Source of the DNA: Monocercomonoides exilis
Lineage: Eukaryota > Preaxostyla > Oxymonadida > Polymastigidae
Assembly: GCA_001643675.2 (NCBI GenBank)
Contig: LSRY02000053.1
Location: 124,001-188,000, forward strand
DNA length: 64,000 nucleotides
Direction of reading: 5' to 3'
In this document: positions 36,301-48,675 of the stretch, piece by piece
How the letters are laid out: every line of letters begins with the position of its first letter
Position numbering within the stretch: position 1 is the first letter of the stretch
Position numbers and translations under genes: made by a program
The notes under the pieces: model-generated
The model's database searches: none
What the model was told of the DNA's origin: nothing
Seen by the model: the letters and a program-made list of their open reading frames with translations, nothing else

Positions 36301-39300
36301 GCTGCATGGTCCATCCAGCCCTCCACACTGCTTGCTGTCCTCGTGATTGTCACTGGCCGAAGACACAAACACCGTCTCGCTCTGGTACTTCACAACTCTC
36401 TTCAGCAGATCTTCTTCGTCCAGATACATGTCCGAGGTGCATCCCCATATTGCGAGGTCTTTCACAAATGGGGCTCTGAAGTCCAGCAAAAACTGCCCAT
36501 CTGCGATCTGTGCTTCAATCGAGCGGCACTTCACATACACGTCTCTTCCACGATATGCAGCATTGTCTTTGAACGTGATGTTCGACAACACAAATGCTGC
36601 TGGCTTGGAAGCCGCAGATGTGCATTCCAAAAACAAGCTCCCACCCCTTCCAGTTGATGAGCAGAAGCAGTCGGTGATTGCAGAATATAAGCAATCAAAA
36701 CTTCCACCTTCATTCAATCTGAACAAAACAGTCCCTCCATTTTCGCATCCAGATCCTCCACATTTTTTGATTGTTGAATTGCGGATAACCATTTTCGTTG
36801 GATCACCATCTGTATTTCGGATCATCGCAATACTGTCAGTTGCACTCTGGACCACTTCTTCAAATGTGCTCCACTCAACAACAACCCTTTCATCGGCTTC
36901 GGCATTCGTGTTCTTGTCTTCAGCGAAAGACCTATCAATATGCAATCCGCTTCTGCCTTCCAGATTTATATTTTTCATTGTCAAGTTTCTGAATGTCAAA
37001 GATGCTGCAGATGCGATTGATATAATGTCAGAGGAAAATGAAAGCGAACGTATTGTCACAAACTCCAACAAAACCGTTCCTCCATCTGCCTTGATCAGCC
37101 CAAACCTGATTATGTCTTCTCCATCTTCCTTTTTGCGAATGAACAGTTTTTCAAAGTTAACGATCCTTCTCTAGAGCAAATATGCATCAACACATTTTCA
37201 TTACCAGTGAATGAAGATGGCAGAATGAAGCTTATTAATTCGAAATAGGAAATACCTGGAATTTTCATTGCTGCGTCCTCCGCTCCCTTAAGTGAAGAAC
37301 AACACTCCAGAGAGCACATATCTGTATTATTTGAGCTTATTGAAATTCCACAAAGATCGACGCAACCCCGAAGAACTGCTCTATTAAAAATGCTTATGCT
37401 TTTATTATTTCCTTCAGGCAATCGATCCAAAGAATAATCAATTGACATACAAGGATAATCAGAAAGTCCACAAACACACACATCCTTTCCATCGCCTCCA
37501 ATAAATATCTTTGATCCAAATGTTCGCCAGAAATAAACCAGTGGAATGGCATTTGTTGCATCGATTCCATCAAAGCCGCTCAATGAATCCAACGAAATAC
37601 CTGCCAGGCGTTCGAGCACAAACGGAAGGGATGTATTTGTGATGCTCTTTGTCAAGTTGGATGATTCAACAAACAGGTCATTTCCGTATTTCGCAACATT
37701 TGGTTTGCTGTTATCAAAAACAGGGGATGTTATTGTAAATGATGGATCGCCATCAACCAACGTTAGCGTTATTCCCCCGCCAAGCCCAATCTTGCCTTCT
37801 TCGGCAGGAGCAGTACATCTTGTGAAAGTGCATGAAATCATATTCAATTGAGTATTCCTTTTCAACTGCGTGAAAATAGCACCTCCTCTGCTTCCATCAG
37901 CCAGCACAGAGCATCCATCAAAAACATTCTCTTCAATATTTATTTGTGTATTTGTATTTTCTATGTTCCTGTTGTCAACACTTATACAGCCTCCACTTTC
38001 AGTTCTTCGAACAAAAGATGCTGCTTCACATTTCGTCAAATTCAAACACAGCACATTTATGCTTTCAACCAAGCATCCACTTTGCTGCCCATTTCCTGAA
38101 AAGTTGCTTTCCACAATTTCGATCGAAGGCCCTTCTCCACCACTTCCATCAACAATAATCGCACTCACCTGCCATCCGATTGCATTGCCAAACACATTGC
38201 TCATCACAATCTCGCCTCCTTCCGCTTTCACAAAGGAAATACGCAATTCATTTTCCGATGCAACAATTCCACAGTTTTGAATTGTCAATGTGCTGGAAAC
38301 ACAATGGAAAATACTTCCATAAGATCCAATTCTTTCTGAGAGTGAAAGCACCACTTCAATGAATGATACTGGACAGTGTGTCTCGAATATTCCACTTTGA
38401 GCACCAGAAATATCACTAGCTATCCCATAATTCGATTCATTTCCTTCTCCGCTCACACTCCATTCCTCTATCTTCATGTTCAATTCTTCTCCAAAAGAGA
38501 ACGGCGAGCTCAGCTTGATTGACTTGCTTTTGCCTGAAAACCTCAAACTGGCTGCTTTTGTGATCGTGCTGCACGGAACTTGAACATATCCACAACCACT
38601 GAAATCATGAGCCTCTTGTCCACCCACGTGACATGGTGCTGTGAAGTTATTCCACAGATACACAACGAGCGGTATTTCGAATTCTTCATTTGTTGTTGAG
38701 CGCTCAAAGCCGTTCAACTTTTCCAAGACATTCAAATCAATACCAAAACAAAATGTTGCTGCATTAGTCACAGCACTCAAATCATCAGCATCCAGAAACA
38801 CATCTTTCCCTTTCCCTCCGTTGCACCCATCAAATAGCACACTCTTCAAAGCAAAGTCAGATGCTTCATCTTCCAAAAACAAATACAGTCCTCCTCCCAA
38901 TCCTTTGCCTCCATCTTCATTTGCAGTTGCCTCACACTCTAAAAAGCCCACCTTTGCCTTTTTCTCAATCCCATTTCCATTATTTGAAGCAGCTTCTGTG
39001 ATATTACCAACACTGAAGCTCGATCCACTTTTCATATACATCCATAATCCTCCTCCATTTCCCCTCATACTTTTGCACGAAGTTATGTTTCCTTCTTCAA
39101 GCACAAAAGAGCAGCCTTTTTCAAGTTTACATTCAATCGCTCCCCCGTTTTGATTTATTCCTACAAAGTTGTGAAGAGTGCAGCGGACAATTTCAATTTT
39201 CTTGGCACTTGTGGAAGAGGTCAAACGAGAGGATGCCATTCTTTCTGATGAAGCAGTCGAAGAAAGAATGCAATCACTCATTTGAAGTGAAGCCAGATTC

Positions 39301-39533
39301 TTCACTTCAAGCAAGCCTGATGCATAAGTTGTTCCAACTTCATTCATCTGAATGCTTTTTAATTCTGCTTCTGTGCTGCTTCCTGACAACGAGATCAATG
39401 GACTTCCGCTCAATATCATTGACGAAGCTGAGAATGTGTCAATTGTTAACATCCCCGAGTCAACAGACAAGAATGCAAATGTCAATTTTGATAAAGGATT
39501 TTGAAGAGAAAGGGAACATTGAGACAAAGTCAG

Positions 39534-39564
<31 letters not shown>

Positions 39565-42525
39565 ATAAAAGTGGAATGTGAAAGAGAAGGAGGAAGAGAG
39601 AAGATAAGAGTTGATAAGACTGTTTCAACCCCAACTGCAACCATTGCCGTATTTGCTCCTGCGGTGGAATCAGAAACTGTCCATCCACTTTTATCGTCTT
39701 TTCCTCGGATTTCATGTTTCTGTTCACTAAATGTCAATTCATCGCTCATCATTATCATTCCATTCACAATAATTTTCTTTGTTCCTGCCAACCGCGTGAG
39801 GGGAGTGCTTCAAGGTCAAACAAGGAAATTGGACAATTCCACAATGCGAGTGATTGGATGCCTCTACGTTACTCACGCAAATCTCTGATAGAGGAGAAAG
39901 AAGATAGATGCACAGAGGAATGGCCACACTAGCGTTTCCGCCATCGTATCCTCTCATCTTGTCAAGAGAATCCAAAGAGGCTGTTACACATGTGATTTTT
40001 TGTGACTTTGCAGTTTCTTCCAGATTTGGAGAAATGACAAAGATATCATTTCCCCATTTGGCTGTGTTTGTGCCAAAGGAAGAAGAAATCAGGAAATTGG
40101 GGTTTTCATTCATCAACCGAAGTAAGATTCCTCCTCCTAGTCCATTTGTCGCTGAGCAATAGCACTCATCAAAAGACCCATCTTTCACTTTCACCTCATT
40201 TGCATCCCCAATATACAGCATTGTTGATCCTCCATTCTCTGAAATTGCGCTCCCACACTCTTCAAATACACTTGAATTAAAGTCAATGTTTGTCTTGCTA
40301 TTGGATAATGACATCACAGCTGCATCATTTGTTGTTCTTTCAATCCCATTAAAGGCACACTCCGATAGTATCAATGAAACTGCATTCGTTGAAGAAATCG
40401 AAAACAATGAAACAGTGGAGATGGTCTTTGCCCACTTCACATGATCCATCTGCAACTTACCATTCTGAACATTTATCAGTCCTGTTGAAAAAGCTGTTTC
40501 TGAAGTTTGACCGCTTCCTGCAGATATGGTCAATCTGCTTATATGCATCTCTCCTGCACTGCTTATCTCAAACAGCTTTGAACCCCGATTATTTACATAT
40601 GAAAAGTCATATACAAGTGCAAAGTTATTCAAATTTAATGTTCCTACAGAGACTGAAAAGAGAAACAATCCAGCTGCTTCAAATTCTGTTTGCATTGTCG
40701 TGCTCGAATCACTTTGCCCGCATATTGTGAATGTGTTGGTACCACAATCCACACTGCATGTTTCGACAATTGTTCCTCCCAGTATTTCAATGTCTTGCAC
40801 AACACCTGGAATCATCTGTGTCAGACAATGGCTGACTGTGCAGCAGGGATGGCTTTCATTGATGCCACATGCAAATGCATCTCTTGCATTCTCCTGATTC
40901 TGCTTCGATCCCACATATCTGATCCTTCCTCCATCATTCCGAAGCCAGCAACTACAATCATCTATTGAAGTTGTTGCATAATTTGAGCTTACTCGTATTC
41001 CAGTTTGACGAGTTGATCGACATGACACATCGATTGTGTTTTGTTGTTGTGAAACTAACAGCACATCGCATCCTCCATATATCCCAACATTATCATGGAA
41101 AAAGCAAAAGAATATATTTTTTTCAGTGTATTGAATGTTTATACATAAACTGAGTCCACCTCCTCCATTCATGGCATAATTATTTGTGAATAAACAATTG
41201 CGGATGAGAGGATAAATTGACATATCCCAAATTTGAATTCCTCCTCCAACAGGTGTTGATTCATTAGAAGTTGTGCAATTGACGAATGAACAATCATGGA
41301 TTTTATCCCCATCAGTGAAAGCACGTTTGGAGAAAACTGATATTCCACCTCCATCATTTCCAACACAACAATTTTTGAATGAGTTGTTTTCGAGAAAATA
41401 TGTTGTTTGCGGATTGTCTATACAAATCGCACCTCCAGCTTCACCAAAAGATGGATCTGGGGCTTGACATCCGAGAAAGACACAATGTCTGATTGAGATT
41501 TGTGAGATTGATTTTGTGTATATTGCTCCTCCTCGTCCACTCTGAGCAGTATCATTTCTGAAATAGCACAATGAAAGAGTCAGTGTTGAAGCGCTGTTTC
41601 CTGATATGCAAATGGCTCCTCCATCTGTTGCGGAGGTGCAGTCCATCCATTCGCAATTGGTCATATTGATTGTGTTGGAGGTGTTAATTGTCGTTTGTTT
41701 GTCGTAATTGATGAGTTTGTTGATGTTGTTCAAGAACGAAACGTTTCTGCACACCAACTCTTTCGATTTCTTCAATCCATTCATCACTGTTCCATCCAAT
41801 GCATTTTCACATGCGAAAGCAACACAACTCTCCATCATGCTTGTCTCAATCATGTTAAACTGACCATCAGTTTTTCCTGTATGTATTTGGTTATGAACGT
41901 TGGTAATATTATTGAAAATTGAATTTTCATATGAGAACAAATGACAACTTTCAATATCAAACATTTTTCTTCCACACAGCACAATATTCTGAAAAAGAGA
42001 CGAATCAATCAACAAAGATGAAGTTTCACCTTTCACATATCCAATTGATTCGACACTTTCTTGAAGAAGATTGATATCAATTGAGAAATTGTGTGCAACG
42101 AATGATGAACTTTGGATGTTCAACAACGGTTCAAATCTTGTAGGTTTTGTGACTTGGCACGAAGTAATACAAATATTTGAAATGTCGAATGCACAGATGA
42201 GATTCGAATGAACTATTTGTTCAAAGAGAATGTTGCTTATAGCTGTTGAAGAATTAGAAATAGTATATTTACACAAAAGTGAAGTGAAACCATCACTTCG
42301 AAATGAATACTGCTTTTCAAAGCTGCCATTGTTTGTAAAGAATTTATCTTTGTGGCTTTTGTGACAATAAAGCAAGCAACGGACTTTTTCTTTAAATGTG
42401 TCTTCAATTATCTGAATGTTGAAACATTGAGTAGAGTCATTTCTCACATAAATTTGATTGTTGCTTTTGATATTTGCAGCCTTTGACAATGCCAAAAGAA
42501 GGGCAAAATTGAACAAAACAATCAT
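33391..42525 (-). CDS. Beta-helix membrane protein with kinase-like C-lobe, left copy (two frameshifts)
   Basis: Start ATG at 42525 gives a signal peptide (MIVLFNFALLLALSKA). The frame is broken twice: at the G run 39800-39803 (one extra base relative to the other copy) and the T run 37130-37134 (one missing). Otherwise it codes for about 3,040 residues. The ectodomain has many short Gly-rich, Cys/Ser/Asn-rich strand repeats (GGAI, GGGI, NCSF types) of right-handed parallel beta-helix or Pmp-like proteins. One transmembrane helix follows near residue 2,580-2,605 (VLIVIIMAVVLLIILIALVI, then RWKKQKRR). A Lys/Glu-rich juxtamembrane region and a kinase-like domain (about 2,740-3,010) come next, with WKAPELL and SIGMMLWECLTLQIPFGEY but no Gly loop, HRD or DFG. 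It is probably a surface receptor or adhesin with a pseudokinase tail. A likely transcript is single-exon. Residues up to about 525 are unique to this copy. Confidence 0.8.
37130..37134 (-). other. Frameshift site: T run one base short
   Basis: Five T here against six A in the other arm (55219-55224). The other arm reads through in frame, so this copy carries a one-base deletion or a consensus error. Confidence 0.85.
39538..39563. repeat. (GAT)n microsatellite in the beta-helix gene
   Basis: About nine GAT triplets, read on the coding (minus) strand as a poly-Ser tract. The same tract lies at about 52790-52815 in the other arm. Confidence 0.85.
39800..39803 (-). other. Frameshift site: G run one base long
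   Basis: Four G here against three C in the other arm (52550-52552), where the frame is open. It causes the first coding segment to end early at 39739. Confidence 0.85.
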
Positions 42526-43396
42526 TGAAGAATTATGGTTCGAAAGAAAGTAATTTTTGTATTTTGTGTTATTTTTAATTTCATTTTTAAGAAAATGCAA
42601 TGTTTCATATATATTTTTTCTTAAAAAAAAGCATTTGTTCCACAAAAAAAAGCTTTTTCCTCGCAAATTCTTTTTTAAACAAAGTTGGGATGCACTCTGT
42701 TGTGAAAGAATTGTTTTTCCAAAATATTGATAAAAACTCGTAAAAGAATGCAATTGAATTCAATTTATTTATCAATTTTGTTTTTGAAATGAACTTTTTT
42801 CTTGATCTCTTTTCAAATTATGACAACAGAATTTATTCAAAAAAAAAAAAAAAGACTTTTACACGAGTTTGTCACTTTAATAAAAGTGAAAAATATAGTG
42901 ACATTTAGATTTTCAAATAATTTTTTTTATCATTCATCCAAAAATGTGTATTATGCATAGAATATATTTTCGGTAATTTGAGAATTATCTTAGCAAACGA
43001 TGGTTCGAAAATTATTTGTAAGTTATCAAAATCTCAAAATGTTATATTCGAAAGCTGACACTTTTCTTTGACTAATAACTTACAAATCAAAACACTTTTG
43101 ATTATTTTCAAAAAAAAAAAAAAATAACATAACTTTTTAAAAGTTCACATAATTCAAATATAAGTTTTTCGAAAAAAATTGAGGAAATATTTCTGCAATT
43201 ATTACAAATAATTTTAGTAACAAACTATACAAAAATCATAAAAATTTGTATATAAAAATTGGTCATGTGGATTAAATACGTGAATATAATGAATATTCGA
43301 GATAAAAGGAAATGAAATGTTATTTGGTTTGATTGAATTTTTTTTTGAATATAATTGAAATCAGTTGATGCAATTTCATTTAAATCACTTCATGTT
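42526..43396. other. AT-rich 5' flank between left beta-helix gene and DIRS element
   Basis: 871 bases, very AT-rich, with A runs (42839-42853 and about 43110-43123). No gene seen. Together with 49434-49797 it formed the original divergent upstream region of the two beta-helix genes before the DIRS insertion. Confidence 0.6.
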
Positions 43397-43480
43397 CAAT
43401 TCGCAATAGAGCGAATATCCGAACGCAAGGAGCAGGTTTGCTCCTCAATAATGAGTTTGATCTTAAATTATGGGTGGTTT
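43397..43480. repeat. DIRS left terminal repeat
   Basis: The outer 60 bases (43397-43456) are complementary to 48676-48735 with one mismatch seen. The inner 34 bases (43447-43480, AATAATGAGTTTGATCTTAA onwards) are complementary to the right terminal repeat at 49366-49399. Confidence 0.9.
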
Positions 43481-43558
43481 AAGATCAAACTTCGCTAACA
43501 AATAAACCTTTGTTACACACCATTGTCCGCTATAATTATAACACAAGATCCTGTTAGA

Positions 43559-44431
43559 ATGGAAAACAGTGACAGCGAGGACAGAGGATTTGATCTTGCA
43601 CATAGACTTTCAAGGGTGGAAAATTTGATCGAGGAAATGGCGAGAAGCCGAGCAGTTCCGAGCCGCTCGGGAGCGGTAGGAATATTACCAATGAGAAAGA
43701 CGAAGAGGGAACGACCAAGAGGAAGATCTCTATCGAGATCAAGCGAATCTGAGTCCGAATCTGAGGTCACAGAGATGATCGCAAAGAAGAGACACAGACA
43801 GCGATTGAGGGGTAGTCGCTGACGTAACCAGACTAAGAAATGGGACGAAGAAGAAAGCAGCGAGAGCGATTCCGGAAATACAGAGAAGCGGGAAGAAGAG
43901 CAAGATAGATCCGAAGATTTCTTGGGAATTTTCCCAGACGAATGGTTAACGCCTAGGAGACAAGCAGGGGAACTGAAAAGATTCATGGACTTTTGCAAAG
44001 CCGGATCTATCAGAATAAATGATGACATCCTGAACACTTTTATCCCGGAGACGGAGAAGAACTTTTTCACTAGACACACTGACATGAGTTGGAACGCCCT
44101 AGCAGTGACGGGGGTCACTGCGGAGGGAAGAAAAGATTCCCCAGAAGCCGACCGGGTTATCGAGCTGCTTCAGCCCGCCCTGGAATCGGGGTTCGAAGCC
44201 GCTAAGGCGATTGCAGCCATTACTACAAGAGAATTGAAAAGGACGCGCTTAGAGGAAGAAGAGAAAGAGCGACTGAGGGGGCTCTTTTGCGCGTACGCCC
44301 TAATAGCAGACTGTATTAGCCGCATAAACTTGCTGAAAGTTATCCCTCAGTCAAGCTGGGAGAATGTGAAGTGTTTTCTGGATGGGGAAGTCCAAGGACA
44401 TCCCAGAGAGTTTTGGGATACTAGTGGATAG
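43559..44431 (+). pseudogene. DIRS gag-like ORF, interrupted by a stop
   Basis: From ATG 43559 the frame reads MENSDSEDRGFDLAHRLSRV, a charged Arg/Ser region, an in-frame TGA at about 43820-43822, and continues to a TAG at 44429. It includes FLGIFPDEWLTPRRQAGELK, PALESGFEAAKAIAAITTRE and LFCAYALIADCISRINLLK. The helical basic composition and its place before RT fit a DIRS gag-like protein. A Gln/Arg-rich stretch in another frame at 44524-44769 (QFQKQGFEGSFTNFKQRR) looks like its former C-terminal nucleic-acid-binding tail, which implies a frameshift between 44431 and 44524. Confidence 0.7.
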
Positions 44432-44846
44432 CACCAGCTTTTTTCGTCCAGGGGGGGGATGCTCCAGGGTACGGAGCATCCCCCGTTTCTTCCACAACCT
44501 TCGGACTCGCCCCAGTCAGGGGCGTGCGCCCAGGAAAGTACAGCACAGGCAGAAACGCCCAAGGCTTTGCCTACAGGCAATTCCAAAAGCAAGGTTTCGA
44601 GGGGAGTTTTACAAATTTCAAACAAAGAAGGAGGTCAACACAAACTCGACCACAACAGGCCCCAGCAACAGCTGGGAGAGCTCCCTCGTTCACAGTCCCC
44701 CTTCCTCCAGCTCCCCCGAGGATACAGGGAGAATCAGCAGCAGGAACAGCTACTGGAACGAGCCAGTAAGCTTAGAGATATCCGCGCTTTGTCGCGAGAC
44801 AGAGAGATAAGAGAGAGCCGCGCTATGCCGCGAGATAGGGACGGAC

Positions 44847-47141
44847 ATGATGCTGTCAGAGCTCAGGGGAATGACAGTACTACGGGAGGTCCCAATCGAT
44901 CGACAGACAATCACAGGGGAGGAACCCTTGGAAGTCTGCGAGAGCAACGAAGAGGCACTGAGCCCTTCCGACCGAAAGAAGAGGATAGAGATAGAAAGCT
45001 CGATCGATCGCGAGATGAGAACAGGGAGAGAGGACACAGAGGAAGACTCCGTATATCCCCAAGGGACAGAACAGGTGAACGATCAGGAACCCGAGAGGGA
45101 GGTAGTGAAGAGAGTCTGGAGAGCTTCTGGGACTGTTATCGAGTCCCCAATTGGGAGCGTCCAGGAGGAGAGCTGGAAGATAGCTACTGCAGATACTCTC
45201 GAAGGGAAAGAGACCGCACAGATCCAGACTGGTCAAAGGACACCAGAAGTGGGGAGTTGCGTAGCAGTGGGACCACCGAAGGAGCCACTTCCTGGGAGAC
45301 TGGTGAACAGGCTGAGCGAGTGGAGGAAGATTGGGGGAGACAAACAAGTGAGCCGTGGTATAAAAGCTCGATGGAAGAGTCCCCAATCCCCAATCTCACT
45401 CGAGGAGAGAAAACACAGACAAGAATTTCGGGGAACGACGGAGATGACAAACAATTATTTATCCCTCTTAGAGGAGGAATTGAAGGAAGGAGTGGTGAAA
45501 CCCATTCAGGAGTCGGAGGTGAAGTGGTTCAATCCGACATTTATGGTCCGGAAGAAGAACAGAAAGTGGAGGAAGATTCTGGATTGCAGAATTTTAAACG
45601 AGGAAGTGCTAGGGAAACACTTCAAGATGGATTCCCAGGAGACAGTTGTGGAACTCCTGGAGGAGAACGATTGGATGACTACGCTCGACATATCGAGTGC
45701 TTATCAACATGTCAAAATGGACGAGCAATTCAGTCTCTATCTGTGCTTCAGCTTTCAGAATCAATGCTACGCTTACGTGGGGATGCCATTTGGAGCAAAG
45801 GACGCGCCCAGAGTATTCACGAAGATAATGAGACGGGCAGCGTCATATATCAGAGAACATTGGAAGGTAAAGCTGGTGATATAACTGGACGACATCCTCC
45901 TCATGCACCCAGACAGGGATGCATTGAGATCGATCTCACAGGAGATAGCCTAGTTCCTGAGAAATCTGGGTTGGATACTGTCGGAGGAGAAGCTGAAGCT
46001 AGAACCCGCAAGGAGCGTGGAGTTTTTGGGATGGAGTTGGAACTCAGAGAAGATGGAAGTGACGCTCCAAGAGAGGAAGAGAGTGCTGCTCCTGGAGGAT
46101 GTGAGGAAATGGTAAGCACATGCAAAGAAGAGAAGGAAACAAAAGACGAGGGACTTAGCAGCACTCCTCGGGAGGTTGTTTTTTGTGAGGTTACAACACC
46201 CACCAGCGAGCTTGTGGATGAAACGCATGCAATACGTACTGAGGCATGCAATAGCCCGCGGAGGCTGGAATGGAACGGTGATACCCAACCCAATGATGTT
46301 AGGAGAATTAACACATTGGAGGAAAACCCTGCGAGAGAACAGACCAAGGAGTCTGAGGAGAAGGAACAGACCAGCAGAGCTAACGACGGACGCTTCAGAG
46401 CTGGGATGGGGTGCAGTATTAACAATACCAACAGAGAACAAAGAGGAGAAGATATATGTCCATGGGAGTTGGACCCTCCAGGAGAGTGCGTTAGCGATAA
46501 ACGAAAAGGAGTCCAGAGCAGTGTTGAGGACTTTAGAAAGGAAAGGAGCATGGCTGCAACAACAGAAGATAGATCATATTCGTCTGAAGACAGACAACAT
46601 GTCCTCGAGATGGACAATCCAGTAGAAAAGGGGAGCGCCATCGCTCATCCCAACACTGAGAGCATTGGAGAAGAAACTGAACAGCCTGGACTTGACAATA
46701 CAGACGGAACATCTCCCGGGAGAGCAGAACACGGAAGCAGATGCACTCAGCCGGATGGCGAAGAAGCCGGACTATGCACTGAAGGGGGAGAAAGTCGCAG
46801 AGATATTACAGACAATCGCACTGAGAACACTAGATACAATTTCAGAACAGATTGCGCCGGTGCCCTGCGGAAGTACTTGGAGACTATCCTCCATGAGAAG
46901 GAAGAGAGAGAAAGGAACACCAGAAGACGACATAGTGCTTGTCCACCCGTTCCTGAGAAACATTGGACGAGTGATGAAAGAGAAGATGAACGAAGCTCAG
47001 AGGAATCTGACGATTCTGATTCTGCCAGCCTGGCGGGGGCAGACCTGGACCCCGCTACTGCAGCCTGGGCATTTGACAAAGACCCTGGGGACCTTTCAGG
47101 AGTGCATGATACCGGGAACGAAGATGAGAAGGGAAGGCTAG
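44847..47141 (+). pseudogene. DIRS reverse transcriptase-RNase H, with three in-frame stops
   Basis: A single frame carries an RT palm (about 45460-46170: GVVKPIQESEVKWFNPTFMV, WRKILDCRILN, TTLDISSAYQHVKM, YVGMPFGAKDAPRVF, LDDILLMHPD, FLRNLGW, VEFLGW) and an RNase H (about 46270-46740: LTTDASELGWGAVL, ALAINEKESRAVL, LKTDNMSSRW, then LPGEQNTEADALSR). TAA at 45882-45884 falls exactly on the first residue of the [YF]xDD catalytic motif, TAG at 45951-45953 just after it, and TAG at 46623-46625 in RNase H. The frame otherwise stays open to 47139. The long overlapping frame from 44459 is not the coding frame in this part. The exact N-terminal start is uncertain. Confidence 0.85.
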
Positions 47142-48172
47142 AAATTACCCCCAGGAGAGGTAATAAGCGTTATACCGGAGAAGAGAATATTCAAGGGAGA
47201 GACCTCTTCTTAACATGGGGAGAACACGTTGGAGCAAAAGACATAGCAGCAGCAATACTTAGAAATCAGAAGAGTGAGAGAGATACGTGGAGAGCGCTGC
47301 GAAGATTCAAGCAATTTCTAGATAGAGAGAGTGTGGATGACACTAACCCCCTCACAACAAAAGATGCAAAATGGATTATGGCAGAGTTCATCGAAACACT
47401 CTCGAATACAAACCTCTCAAGCGGAGTGATAAATCAGACAGCACGGAAGGTGCTGGATTCTATTAACCTCTTCAGAAAGACTAAGGTTGACGTGAAAGAC
47501 ATAGAGATATTTCTTAAAACCTATGTGGGGGAGAAACCAAGAAGAGGCAATCGATACAAATCGATGTGGGACTTGACAATCATCACGAAATGGGCAGAAG
47601 CCACTCACGATATGAAAGACCCACAGACCCTCCAAAGGAGGGCTCTCATTTTAACTATGATATTTGGTGCGTTAAGGCCAGCAGAGCTGGAGAGGATGAG
47701 AAGAGAGACAACGAAACTTAAAGAGGATTTAGCCCAGACACAAGTACAAACAAAAACATCAGGGGGAGAGACTGTTAAGGTTATTATAAATAAGCATCCA
47801 AACCCACGTATCGATGCGGTTGTAGCGCTCCAACGCTGGATGGATTATATAAAGACAACCTTTAGAGACGAACATGTGTGGTTCGATCTCAGGGGGAGGC
47901 AACCTGCAAACTTGCAGAGGATTAAAGAAGAATTAGTGGCTGTCCTGAGAGAGAACGGAATACCAGACACATTTACCGCGTACTCGATAAGACATACAGT
48001 GATCACACATTTAGCAAGACGAGAAGGAGCGGACTGGAAGGAAATCAATGCGTATGCGAGATGGGCTCCGGGTTCGATAGTAGCCAAGGAGTATTACGCC
48101 GTGTCACTGGTACAAGATATGAAATGGATCCTGGAGACGATCAGCGGACCAGTACCACTGGCAGAGAAGTGA
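47080..48172 (+). CDS. DIRS tyrosine recombinase
   Basis: The C-terminal ~360 codons of a longer open frame that extends back to 44459, most of which overlaps RT-RNase H out of frame. The true start is therefore somewhere near 47080-47200. The catalytic pattern of tyrosine recombinases is visible: first Arg in IFGALRPAELERM, the second-box Arg in AYSIRHTVITHLARREGADW, Trp in YARWAPGS where His/Trp is expected, and the nucleophile Tyr in AKEYYAV. The position normally His in HxxR is Tyr here (YSIR). An N-terminal SAM-like core-binding region (RDTWRALRRFKQFLDRES) precedes it. The enzyme integrates the circular DIRS DNA. The stop is TGA at 48170, but the same frame continues open to 48565. Confidence 0.88.
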
Positions 48173-48565
48173 GACAAGTCGGAGAGAGATAGCGAAAGAA
48201 AGGATATAAGAAATAAGAATACAGAATCTGAAACAAAGGAGTATCCTGAAGAAACATCACAATCTGGGGGAGAAGCGGAGACGAGCAAGAGAAAGAATTC
48301 GAAGAGACGAGGGTCGACTCGAGAGAAGAGTTCGCATCATGAGGACGATATAACACAACCCACCAGGGGTGATGAGACACCTTCCATAATTCCCCGCAGC
48401 ATCATGGAGCTTACGGAAGGTAGACAAACTGCCTTGCAGAAGAAGCTCGAAACCGATCGGGGGAAACGCGGAGAGAGAAGCATAGGACAAATTGTCATGC
48501 CCGCTCAAGTACAGAAGACCCGATCGAGAACCCCCCGAAGACAGCGCAAGAAGGGGAGGGAGTAG
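48173..48565 (+). other. Open in-frame extension after the recombinase stop
   Basis: After TGA 48170-48172 the same frame stays open for 130 codons to TAG 48563. It is highly charged (Arg/Lys/Glu/Ser), ending RSRTPRRQRKKGRE. It may be the original C-terminal tail cut off by a nonsense change, or a chance purine-rich open stretch. Confidence 0.4.
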
Positions 48566-48675
48566 GGATAGAGGCTGCACCTTCATCCGCAGTCCCTCTG
48601 TTCATCCGCCGCACGACAAGGTGCTAGGCAGGAGGGTTTAAGATCAGAGGAGAGAAGAGAACGAGGGATTTCAAA

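Larger units (their letters stand above)
32780..40948. repeat. Left arm of the 8.2-kb giant inverted repeat
   Basis: The reverse complement of this arm matches 51405-59575. The outer edge (TTTTGATTTGCATTAAATGC at 32780) and inner edge (GAAGCCAG at 40941-40948) were set by eye where identity stops. The arm lengths differ by two bases, fully accounted for by four single-base homopolymer differences near 39800, 37130, 38941 and 34238. Translated products of the two arms look identical in every segment compared. The arm covers about 84 % of a beta-helix/pseudokinase gene plus about 600 bases beyond its stop. Confidence 0.95.

Noticed and set aside
45882-46625. Alternative genetic code (TAA/TAG as Gln)
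   Set aside because: The >3,600-codon ARF-GEF exon and the beta-helix genes are rich in CAA/CAG and contain no TAA/TAG, and several genes end in TAA. In-frame TAA/TAG occurs only in the decayed DIRS element.
44459-47080. N-terminal ~870 codons of the 1,237-codon open frame
   Set aside because: They overlap RT-RNase H in a different frame, are Arg/Glu/Gly-rich without domain signatures, and only the last ~360 codons show recombinase motifs. This is a purine-rich shadow frame.
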